From positions 1-10,087 of the forward strand of contig DAIRGA010000060.1 in assembly GCA_036794825.1 (NCBI GenBank): a DNA stretch of 10,087 nucleotides, given 5' to 3'. The DNA comes from RZYY01 sp036794825. Its GTDB lineage: Bacteria; Bacteroidota; Bacteroidia; Bacteroidales; 4484-276. Positions 1-6,200 of the stretch are shown here, piece after piece (position 1 is the stretch's first letter; each line of letters starts with the position of its first letter). Below the pieces are notes generated by a model. It had not been told where the DNA came from. It saw nothing but the letters and a program-made list of their open reading frames with translations, and did no database searches. Both the position numbers and the translations under genes were made by a program.

Positions 1-1817
1 TCCAGACTCCAGAAGTATTCGACCATATTGCCAGGAGCAGTGTAAGTGACTTCCGCTCCCGGGCAGATCGGACCATCTTCCCCATCAATGGAGCAAACGG
101 GCAGTGGATTAACGGTTACCTCCACCACGTTGGAAGCCGTGGCCGAAGCCCATCCAACGGGATCGCACTCTACCCTCGCCAGCCGGCGGAACCAAGTGGT
201 TTGGGTGAGAGTGCCAACATGGTCGTATGTCTCGGTGTTTGTACCTACGTCTTCCCATTTATCAAAAGTGGCTGTGGAGCTTACCGTGTTTAATTGCCAG
301 TGGTATTCCAGTGTGCCGGAGTGGCCAGTTGGCAAAGAAACGCTGGTGAATGCTGCGGGCACTTCGCCGGAACAGATGGTCTGGTTATTGGCAATTACGC
401 CACCCGTGGTGGGGTTGGTGCATGTTTCGCCCTGGAATTCATAGGCGCCCATATCAACCCTACCATTGTAGATACGTGATTCTCCATCCAAATCGGTGGT
501 TACACCCGCCGGAACGGCGCCGTTGCTGCCGGCATCAATGGCCGGGGAATTTACCTTCAGGCGTAGATTGCCCGTTGTGGTGGGCGTGCTTTCCAAACTC
601 ACATCTTGTTTAAAGAGCGGATCGGCATCTATGTTGTTACCGCCATTTGTGCCAATTTTTACATCCCATGACCCACTGCCACCCGAGTTGGCGATAAGGC
701 TGTAAGAAATCGTGGTAGTTGAACCCTCTATATTGTAAATGGAAGCGCTGGTATGAATTGTACTATTAATTATCCGGTTATTCCAGATGATGCAATTCAC
801 CAGGCTGGTGGTACTTGCGTTATTAAGTATCCCGCCGCCGCCGCTATTAGAAATAATGCTGCGTGCGTAGTTGCCCGAAAAGCTGCAATTAACCAGACTG
901 AGGGTACTACTGTAATTAAACATTCCGGCGCCGCCGCTAAATTCACCATCCCAGGTGCTGGTGCTGTTGCCCAAAAATATGCAATTCACCAGACTGGGGG
1001 AGCTTTCGTAATTAAACATTCCGGCGCCGCCGCAATAACCCCCGCCGCTGGCGCTGTTGCCCAAAAAGCTGCAATTAACCAGACTGGGGGAGCTGTTGCG
1101 ATTATACATCCCGCCCCCGCCGCTATATTCTGTGCCATAGGCGCTATTGCCCGAAAAGTTGCAATTAACCAGACTGGGGGAGCTGTCGCGATTATACATC
1201 CCGCCCCCGCCTCTAATAGAAGTAGTGCTACTGGCGCTGTTGTCCGAAAAGTTGCAATTAACCAGACTGGGGGAGCTGTAGCGATTATACATCCCGCCGC
1301 CTACGGAATTTGTGCCAGTACCATCATTTGCATTTCCTCCTGTAATGGTAAAACCGTCCAATATCGCTGTGGCAGTAATACCAGGATCGCTGTTAAAGAT
1401 CACATGGTAGCTGTTGTCGCTGTTGTCGCCAGTTGTGCCAATATCGCCGCTGAGGATGGTTTCGTTGACTGCAAAGTCTCTGTCGGAAAGGTTAAAGGTG
1501 AGCGGGTTTTCAGTACCGGCAAAGCCACCGTAGATGGCTACACCGTTTTTCATGGTAAAAGAAAGAGTCCTATCGGTACCGGTAGTTGGTTTGTAAGTGC
1601 CTGCGGCAACCCAAACCTGATCATTGGCCACTGAGGCATTGATCATAGCCTGCAGGTTGCCGGAGGCATTTGCCCAGGAGGTACCATCGCCGGTACCTCC
1701 TGGTTTTACATAGCGAATTGTCTGCGTGAACGCTTCGCTCATTGTGAGGGTACTAAAGACCAGCATAATAGTGATGGCCCATAACGTACTGCTGAGTTTT
1801 TGTAAATTTTGTAACAT
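1..1817 (-). CDS. Secreted beta-helix surface protein with Ig/PKD-like modules (3' end missing)
   Basis: This frame stays open for 605 codons from the ATG at 1815-1817 to the window edge, so the C-terminus is missing. Residues 1-30 form a signal peptide (hydrophobic core AITIMLVFSTLTM). Residues 34-50 (YVKPGGTGDGTSWANA) are the usual opening of choice-of-anchor Q beta-helix proteins. Residues 170-340 contain about six turns of the form GGGMYNRxSSPSLVNC followed by a variable tip, which is the pattern of a right-handed parallel beta-helix. SPAIDAGSN near residue 422 and VDMGAYEF near 455 are the conserved end of that fold. From about 465 come Cys-containing Ig-like modules (QTICSGEVPAAF, then GPICPGAEVTYTAPG). 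I infer that a T9SS sorting domain lies beyond the edge. The likely role is a surface adhesin or glycan-binding protein; the substrate is unknown. No Shine-Dalgarno site is visible, which is normal in this phylum. Confidence 0.85.
   Translation of the reverse strand, partial: MLQNLQKLSSTLWAITIMLVFSTLTMSEAFTQTIRYVKPGGTGDGTSWANASGNLQAMINASVANDQVWVAAGTYKPTTGTDRTLSFTMKNGVAIYGGFAGTENPLTFNLSDRDFAVNETILSGDIGTTGDNSDNSYHVIFNSDPGITATAILDGFTITGGNANDGTGTNSVGGGMYNRYSSPSLVNCNFSDNSASSTTSIRGGGGMYNRDSSPSLVNCNFSGNSAYGTEYSGGGGMYNRNSSPSLVNCSFLGNSASGGGYCGGAGMFNYESSPSLVNCIFLGNSTSTWDGEFSGGAGMFNYSSTLSLVNCSFSGNYARSIISNSGGGGILNNASTTSLVNCIIWNNRIINSTIHTSASIYNIEGSTTTISYSLIANSGGSGSWDVKIGTNGGNNIDADPLFKQDVSLESTPTTTGNLRLKVNSPAIDAGSNGAVPAGVTTDLDGESRIYNGRVDMGAYEFQGETCTNPTTGGVIANNQTICSGEVPAAFTSVSLPTGHSGTLEYHWQLNTVSSTATFDKWEDVGTNTETYDHVGTLTQTTWFRRLARVECDPVGWASATASNVVEVTVNPLPVCSIDGEDGPICPGAEVTYTAPGNMVEYFWSL
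800..1316 (-). repeat. Six in-frame 90-96 bp tandem repeats encoding beta-helix turns
   Basis: On the plus strand the boundary CCAGACTG (CCAGGCTG in the first copy) starts at 800, 893, 989, 1079, 1169 and 1262. The spacings are 93, 96, 90, 90 and 93 bp, all multiples of three, so each unit adds 30-32 residues to the beta-helix. The copies starting at 1079, 1169 and 1262 share about 35 nearly identical bases. They differ mainly at one codon that gives Asn, Asp or Tyr in NRxSSPSLVN. Between the conserved blocks lie segments of variable length and sequence, corresponding to loops on the helix. The pattern suggests recent duplication within the gene. Confidence 0.85.
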
Positions 1818-2200
1818 AATAATTTGATTTTGATTATTTTATAAATTGATCATAGTGATTTAATCATCTGTTTTTGCCTTTGGCCTTTTTTATTCAAGCG
1901 TCTAGCCTGGTTCACGTGAGTTTTGTTGAAATTCTTTGTCCGTAGTGGTCTGTTTTTTTGTTTGGTTTCTGGGATTTTCCGATGCTGTTGCCATAGAGCG
2001 GACAATGGTTCGTCCCTCCTTAAAAAGATCATGCGATGGCGCAGCATCCGGTCTGCAATGTGGCATGATGGCATGATCAACAAGTTTTGTATCCTTGTCT
2101 CCTGCGTGTCTGCCGAAGAGATCACCAGCATTTGTTGCTTTTAGCGGGACTTTTAATCCAATGCAACTCATTTGGCTCTCTTCAATCCGATTTGTGCTGC

Positions 2201-2294
2201 AATGCCGGCAGTGCCTTAATGGTACATCACCTGAATCGCCCGCCTTCGGTACCCGGCGAATCCCGGCCTGAGCCGGGAAATGCCGCAGTGCCTT
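2201..2294. repeat. GC-rich REP-like palindrome between imperfect direct repeats
   Basis: TCCCGGC at 2261-2267 and GCCGGGA at 2272-2278 form a perfect 7-bp stem with a 4-base loop (CTGA). The whole segment is flanked by direct repeats: AATGCCGGCAGTGCCTT at 2201-2217 and AATGCCGCAGTGCCTT at 2279-2294, which differ by a single-base indel. The hairpin resembles dispersed REP-type elements found in many bacteria. Copy number in the genome cannot be judged from one window. Confidence 0.5.
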
Positions 2295-2546
2295 GCGCAT
2301 CCGTCCGGTGGGAAAGATGTGTTTTATTAAGTAGTGATTGCCGGAAAACTCCCCAAAATAGAATTTCAACCATAGTAATTTGCTGGCAATGACTAAGTAT
2401 TTTTCTTGTTCCATTCTCATTTTGTCAAAATTTTGAACCAAATTTACAAAGGCAAACCCACTTAAACCAAATTATCCACTACCTGAAAACTACGGGGTTT
2501 GCTGTTTTGGATAAAAAAAGAAAATAAACATCACCTGTTAAAAATC

Positions 2547-2570
2547 AGTCATTCAGGTATTTGAATGACT
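2547..2570 (-). terminator. Probable intrinsic terminator after the TPR/LuxR regulator gene
   Basis: AGTCATTCA (2547-2555) and TGAATGACT (2562-2570) form a perfect 9-bp stem with a 6-base loop. Read on the minus strand, the stem is followed by GATTTTTAAC, a short U-run. It lies about 127 bases beyond the regulator's stop codon at 2697-2699. The stem is AT-rich, so it would be a modest terminator. No other candidate lies between the regulator and the beta-helix gene with a proper T-run on this strand. Confidence 0.5.
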
Positions 2571-2696
2571 ATTTAAACACAATACAAATTAGGGGTGAAC
2601 GCAAAAGGAAGTAAAGCTTTTTTACTGTTTTTTGGCTTTCAAGTCCATCAGCAGGAACTAAAAGCCATTATTCCGCATCAAAATTAGCTGGCCAGA

Positions 2697-4568
2697 CTAA
2701 AAACTGAGAAGAAAAGCGGCCAGGTTATCGGTGGTTTTCAGCCCCAGTTTTTTGCGGATGTTGTTGCGGGTGTATTCGACAGTACGCAGGGAGCGGTTGC
2801 TCATTACCGCAATTTCCTTACTCGAAAGCTGCAGCCTGATCAATGCACAAAGCCTGATTTCGGATGGCGACAACGCAGGGAAATCGGAATACAAACGTGA
2901 GATAAAACGGTTGTTGATCTGGTTGAAACGCTCTTCGAATTCCACCCAGCTTTTCTGACTAAAACCAGTCTCCTTCATACTTTCGAGCAATTTGGCAAGA
3001 TCATCGGCGGAATAAGTTCTGCTTTCGGTAATTTTTTCGATCTCAGATTTCAGGTCGCTGATCAGTTTCTCGGATTTCAGCAGCGAGAGCGCCATACTGG
3101 TAAGCTCTTTGTTACCGGCATCAATAATAGCGCGTGACTTTTCGTTTTCCTGCTGCTGGATGATGAGCCGCTGCTGGGTGATTTTTCGCTTTTTACGCAG
3201 GTTAAGCACGAAGAAAAACACCCCTATGGCGGTAGCTGCAAAAATGAGCAACCCTGAGTGCATCATAAGCCGGTTGTACTTGTCTTTTTGCTCCAGTTCG
3301 GCAATTCTTGCCGTTTTTTCGGACAGATTATACAGGTATTGCAGCTCGATGATCCGGGCTGATAATTCTTTGTTCGAAATGCTGTCGCGGATGGCGATAC
3401 CCTGCCTGAAATTTTTGTAGGCCATATCGAAGTTGCCGGCCAGGCTGTCGAGGTGGGCAAGACCCAGCCAGGCATTGCGCTGTATGGCCAGCGACTGTAT
3501 TTCCAATGCTTCTGTAAGTGCAAGATTGTATAGTTCTCTGGATTTTTGGGGTTGGTCAAGGACTGCGTATTCATCGGCCAAATGGATCAGTAGCTGGAGC
3601 TTGTTTAAGGGCTGATCCACGCTGTCGTAATATGAATAACCCTGCAGGTAGTATTGCAGCGCCTGCCGGTGTTGCTTTTTGATTGAATAGGCGGCGCCCA
3701 GGTTCAGATTTAGCGACAGTAAATGAAGGTAGAGGTCGAGTTTGCCGGCTATCACCAGTCCCCGCTGAGCGAAATCAATGGCACAATCAGGACAGTCTCC
3801 CTTTCTGATCCATGCAGCGGCTATGTTGTTGTAAGCCTGTACCACCTGTGGTTCTCTGTTGATTTTATGTGCGATCTCCGCTGAGCGCTCAAACATAGTT
3901 ACAGCCTTTTGGATGCTGTCGAGATGCATGTAAATGTTACCAATGACCGAATAGCTGTAAACCAGCCTGGCGCTGTCCCGGGTATTTTCCTGAAAATCCA
4001 GTACTTTATTAATGTAATTAAGGGCGATGAGGTATTGGTCGGTGCGCAAATGCAGCAATGCCAGGTCGTACATGGTTTTGGTCCTGCCATAATCGTTCCC
4101 CAGTTCCGTGTCTGTCTGTAGTGCAATGTTAAGGTATTTGCGCGCGCTGTCCGGCTTGCCAAGCTTGTTGTAAAGTGCGCCAATGTTGTTGGCGGCAGGG
4201 GCCATTTTCGATTTTACCTGCGGATCATCAGCAAACTGAAGGGTTTTACCAAATTTCTGGATAGCGCTGTCGTATGCTTTAGAGTGCCAGTAATATAGCC
4301 CATAAGTGTTGAAAAACTCCGCTTTGCTGCTATCCCTGCCCTCAGCAAAATAGTGACCGGCCTCTTTGAGAAGAACTATCGCCGAATCGAGGTTTCCAGG
4401 GAGAAAATGGCCGGCCATTGATGTTAACACGTAAAGCGAGTCAGAGGAGGCTGCGGTAGTACTGTTCTGTCGGTTGCTATCATATGAGGAGCAACCTTCG
4501 GTGAGTATCTCCACAAAGGCCAAAACAGAAAGTAAGCTCATAACACCAAATACGCCACAGAACCTCAT
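2697..4568 (-). CDS. TPR-containing membrane-spanning LuxR-type transcriptional regulator
   Basis: This 623-residue protein joins sensing and DNA-binding parts in one chain. Residues 1-26 are a signal sequence ending in LTEGC; Cys26 could be lipidated, though the lipobox is irregular. Residues about 60-400 are TPR-like helical repeats, with recurring patterns such as AANNIGALYNKLGKPDSARK, YNNIAAAWIRKGD and LNLGAAYSIKKQHRQALQYY. A transmembrane helix lies at about 439-457 (GLLIFAATAIGVFFFVLNL), followed by the basic cluster RKKRK and a Gln/Glu-rich coiled coil to about 515. The C-terminal 60 residues are a LuxR/GerE-type helix-turn-helix (LSPSEIRLCALIRL, SSKEIAVMS, RTVEYTRNNIRKKLGL). TPRs are thus predicted periplasmic and the DNA-binding domain cytoplasmic. 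No receiver domain is present. Targets are unknown; the neighbouring envelope genes are candidates only by position. An alternative start is Met10. Confidence 0.9.
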   Translation of the reverse strand: MRFCGVFGVMSLLSVLAFVEILTEGCSSYDSNRQNSTTAASSDSLYVLTSMAGHFLPGNLDSAIVLLKEAGHYFAEGRDSSKAEFFNTYGLYYWHSKAYDSAIQKFGKTLQFADDPQVKSKMAPAANNIGALYNKLGKPDSARKYLNIALQTDTELGNDYGRTKTMYDLALLHLRTDQYLIALNYINKVLDFQENTRDSARLVYSYSVIGNIYMHLDSIQKAVTMFERSAEIAHKINREPQVVQAYNNIAAAWIRKGDCPDCAIDFAQRGLVIAGKLDLYLHLLSLNLNLGAAYSIKKQHRQALQYYLQGYSYYDSVDQPLNKLQLLIHLADEYAVLDQPQKSRELYNLALTEALEIQSLAIQRNAWLGLAHLDSLAGNFDMAYKNFRQGIAIRDSISNKELSARIIELQYLYNLSEKTARIAELEQKDKYNRLMMHSGLLIFAATAIGVFFFVLNLRKKRKITQQRLIIQQQENEKSRAIIDAGNKELTSMALSLLKSEKLISDLKSEIEKITESRTYSADDLAKLLESMKETGFSQKSWVEFEERFNQINNRFISRLYSDFPALSPSEIRLCALIRLQLSSKEIAVMSNRSLRTVEYTRNNIRKKLGLKTTDNLAAFLLSF

Positions 4569-4589
4569 ATATCAATGCTTTTCAGCTGC

Positions 4590-4597
4590 CAAAGCTA
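4590..4597 (-). promoter_or_regulatory. Candidate -7 promoter element for the TPR/LuxR regulator
   Basis: On the minus strand this reads TAGCTTTG, an exact match to the Bacteroidota -7 consensus TAnnTTTG. It lies 21 bases upstream of the ATG at 4566-4568. I see no clear TTTG at the usual -33 distance, so the call rests on one half-site plus position. Confidence 0.4.
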
Positions 4598-4759
4598 AAC
4601 AAAAATCTTTGCTGATCGTCGGAAAACGGGTAAAAATTAGCACAGGTTTTTAAAGTATCTGTCCCACCTGACACACAACCAGTCACTTACAAACCGCACA
4701 GGATTTTTTTCACTTCAAACCAGACAAGGGTTGACAAGCGGAAGAGCATGGTACTCATG

Positions 4760-4794
4760 TAGCGATAGGATCGCGCAAAGCGATGCTATCGCTA
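4760..4794. repeat. Long REP-like hairpin
   Basis: TAGCGATAG (4760-4768) pairs with CTATCGCTA (4786-4794). After one G-G mismatch the stem continues with ATCGC (4770-4774) against GCGAT (4780-4784), closing on a 5-base loop, GCAAA. This gives 14 base pairs with a single internal mismatch. Its position in a gap between genes and next to another palindrome cluster is typical of REP/BIME-type elements. No REP-associated transposase is present in the window. Confidence 0.65.
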
Positions 4795-4802
4795 AAGAAA
4801 CT

Positions 4803-4835
4803 AACCCTGGCAGGGTTTGAAACCCTATCAGGGTT
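4803..4835. repeat. Nested palindromes built from AACCCT/AGGGTT
   Basis: The plus strand reads AACCCT (4803-4808), GGC, AGGGTTT (4812-4818), G, AAACCCT (4820-4826), ATC, AGGGTT (4830-4835). Each neighbouring pair can form a small hairpin, and the two outer arms can also pair with each other, so two alternative folds are possible. It starts only 8 bases beyond the hairpin at 4760-4794, and the two may form one composite element. I recall similar repeats as dispersed intergenic elements in Bacteroidota genomes but cannot confirm that here. Confidence 0.6.
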
Positions 4836-4908
4836 GGTTAAGTTATATCACCACAAAAAATCAGGCTTGTCAGACAGTTAAGAATCACTAAAAAATATTT
4901 AATTCAAA

Positions 4909-5235
4909 TCATAGTCGCTCCGTCTTTAAATACAAAAAGGAGCAACAGGCAATAATTACTACGTCAACAACAAAAAGGCCGAGAAGCAAAGCACTCCATT
5001 GGCTTGGGACAATCATGAATATCCCCCCCAGTAAGCCTATAAGAGGAAATATTATTCCCCAGGCTGCAGAAAATCCGGGTTTGACGAGCATCAGGATGCC
5101 TATGGATAAGTAAAAAATTCCAAATACAAGATACAACTGGGCATATTTGTCCATTGGGCTAATGAGAAAAAGCACCAAGTGAATTATGCCCGTCAGGATC
5201 AGCAAAAATTCGGCGATGATACGGATTTCTTTCAT
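4909..5235 (-). CDS. Small four-helix integral membrane protein, function unknown
   Basis: This 108-residue protein is almost entirely hydrophobic. It has four predicted transmembrane helices at about 7-25, 32-51, 58-75 and 81-102, joined by very short loops (SPMDKYAQ, VKPGFSAAW, PSQW), and a short charged tail (KTERL). I do not recognise the family. No catalytic motif, metal site or conserved acidic residue within a helix is evident. It is preceded by a 236-bp gap and probably has its own promoter: TACTTTTTG upstream on the minus strand is one base longer than the TAnnTTTG consensus. The start is the only ATG that leaves the first helix intact. The consistent helix pattern supports a real gene. 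Confidence 0.65.
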   Translation of the reverse strand: MKEIRIIAEFLLILTGIIHLVLFLISPMDKYAQLYLVFGIFYLSIGILMLVKPGFSAAWGIIFPLIGLLGGIFMIVPSQWSALLLGLFVVDVVIIACCSFLYLKTERL

Positions 5236-5471
5236 TGGTGCATTTATAATTAGAATTTTTAGCTTTAATCAAAAAGTAATTTTGCAACCTGAGATCGTAT
5301 ATGTTTTCGATAAAATTAGCCAGTTATGATATTTGTTCATGATTTCGTTTTGTTATCAGAAATGGTTAAAAGCAATCTTTTTAAATAATAACCGAACAAC
5401 GAAGGTGTTGCTTTCAGGAGCATCTTAGGTAGTGTAGTTTTATTCATTTGTAATAAGTGTAAATTATTGAC

Positions 5472-6065
5472 TTATTGATGCTTTAATTTTCTCTGGCGAC
5501 TTGTTGTTTTAAATGCCAATAAACCGGCTATCAATACACCGACCAATACGGAAAGAACCCAATCGTACCATGTGAAGAACGGAAGGGCTGTAAGGAATGT
5601 TACTGTACCGAGTGGCAATAATAAAACGGAATTGGTAATTAAACCAGGGTTATAGGTTGGCTTATCTGGTTGAAAAATTATCGAATGCATTAAATTGTTT
5701 ACCGTTAATTCAAATAAAATCATCGAAAAACCAACCCAAGGTGCAACTTCGGCAAGAATTGCGCCGATAATAGTCGCCGGCCAAGCAATCAGGATGTTTA
5801 CCTGGAAAACATAACCTTCGTCAAGTGGGTAGTTGCGATCGGTACTGGAACCAAAAGGAGTTTTTAAATTGAAAAATTCTTTGAAACTTAAGGGGGATAA
5901 AACATATTCCTCAATTTCATGAATCATCAGGAAGGGCAGATGAAGCCATAAAAGAAATTGATATAAAGTCATAGAATCCCTGTAATAAATCAGGACAACC
6001 AACAATACCGGGGCAATGAATAAATTTAAACTTTGCCAGAAACGATTTACTCTTTGAATATTCAT
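5472..6065 (-). CDS. HXXEE-family multi-pass membrane protein
   Basis: This 197-residue protein carries HEIEE at residues 49-53 within LHLPFLMIHEIEEYV. That is the signature of the HXXEE domain family (unknown function). Other features fit the family: the conserved NNLMHS at 123-128, YNPGLITNSVLLLPLG at 138-153, and a length near 200 residues. Hydrophobic helices are at about 12-28, 34-48, 88-107, 111-131, 141-160 and 167-185. The His and Glu residues lie at the end of a helix, where they could bind a metal or act in catalysis; that is inference. The gene stands alone: an intrinsic terminator separates it from the operon upstream and 236 bp separate it from the next gene. The C-terminus is basic (RQRKLKHQ) and presumably cytoplasmic. 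Confidence 0.82.
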   Translation of the reverse strand: MNIQRVNRFWQSLNLFIAPVLLVVLIYYRDSMTLYQFLLWLHLPFLMIHEIEEYVLSPLSFKEFFNLKTPFGSSTDRNYPLDEGYVFQVNILIAWPATIIGAILAEVAPWVGFSMILFELTVNNLMHSIIFQPDKPTYNPGLITNSVLLLPLGTVTFLTALPFFTWYDWVLSVLVGVLIAGLLAFKTTSRQRKLKHQ

Positions 6066-6163
6066 AAACCACTTTTTAAGAATTTGATTTAGGAAAAAAC
6101 GAATTGATTATCAAACAACCAGGTTTCCTGACTTTAAAATATATGCAGGAAATTAAATGAAAA

Positions 6164-6189
6164 CCCGCACCGACTCTTATCAGTGCGGG
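6164..6189 (-). terminator. Intrinsic terminator of the barrel/T9SS-cargo operon
   Basis: CCCGCACCGA (6164-6173) and TCAGTGCGGG (6180-6189) form a 10-bp stem containing one G-U pair, with a 6-base loop. On the minus strand the stem is followed by TTTTCATTT. It begins 11 bases after the stop codon at 6201-6203. The plus-strand side is also T-rich (TTATTGTTTTTT), so weak bidirectional action is possible. Confidence 0.88.
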
Positions 6190-6200
6190 ATTATTGTTTT

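Larger units (their letters stand above)
1818..2696. other. About 880 bp without a convincing gene
   Basis: This stretch separates the regulator gene from the beta-helix gene. The part from 2442 to 2696 is AT-rich and carries the hairpin at 2547-2570. The part from about 2200 to 2310 is noticeably GC-rich and carries a REP-like palindrome. Minus-strand ORFs at 1902-2441 (TTG start, or ATG at 2420) and 1850-2131 overlap each other in different frames and show no recognisable domain. The first contains HFPAQAGIRR, which is how REP-type palindromes typically translate, so I do not call it a gene. AAGGAGGG on the minus strand near 2015-2022 resembles a ribosome site but has no well-placed start codon. 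An untranslated leader for the beta-helix gene is possible. No TAnnTTTG promoter was found just upstream of 1817. Confidence 0.5.
4569..4908. other. 340-bp intergenic region carrying palindromic repeats
   Basis: No ORF worth calling lies between the four-helix membrane protein gene and the regulator gene. The left end holds the regulator's presumed promoter. The centre holds the long hairpin at 4760-4794 and the nested palindromes at 4803-4835. The rest is AT-rich and unremarkable. No intrinsic terminator with a clear T-run was found directly after the stop codon at 4909-4911. Confidence 0.6.

Noticed and set aside
800..1316. Possible CRISPR array because of regular repeats with variable spacers
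   Set aside because: Units are 90-96 bp, always multiples of three, and encode beta-helix turns within one open frame. No cas gene is present.
753..1634. 293-codon plus-strand open frame with repetitive sequence
   Set aside because: It is antisense to the beta-helix gene. The in-frame repeats simply lack stops on the opposite strand, and the translation has no signal peptide or coherent fold, while the minus-strand frame does.
1850..2131. 93-codon minus-strand ORF
   Set aside because: It overlaps the 1902-2441 frame, has an unusual Arg/Gln/Lys-rich composition and no recognisable motif. It would also end just before the presumed signal region of the next gene.
1902..2441. 179-codon minus-strand ORF starting with TTG
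   Set aside because: Its translation includes HFPAQAGIRR, a typical false translation of a REP palindrome. It overlaps other frames and shows no domain. Kept as a question, not annotated as a gene.
2610..2626. Hairpin AGTAAA/TTTACT followed by T-run on the plus strand
   Set aside because: The stem is only 6 bp of mostly A-T pairs, and no plus-strand gene ends there.
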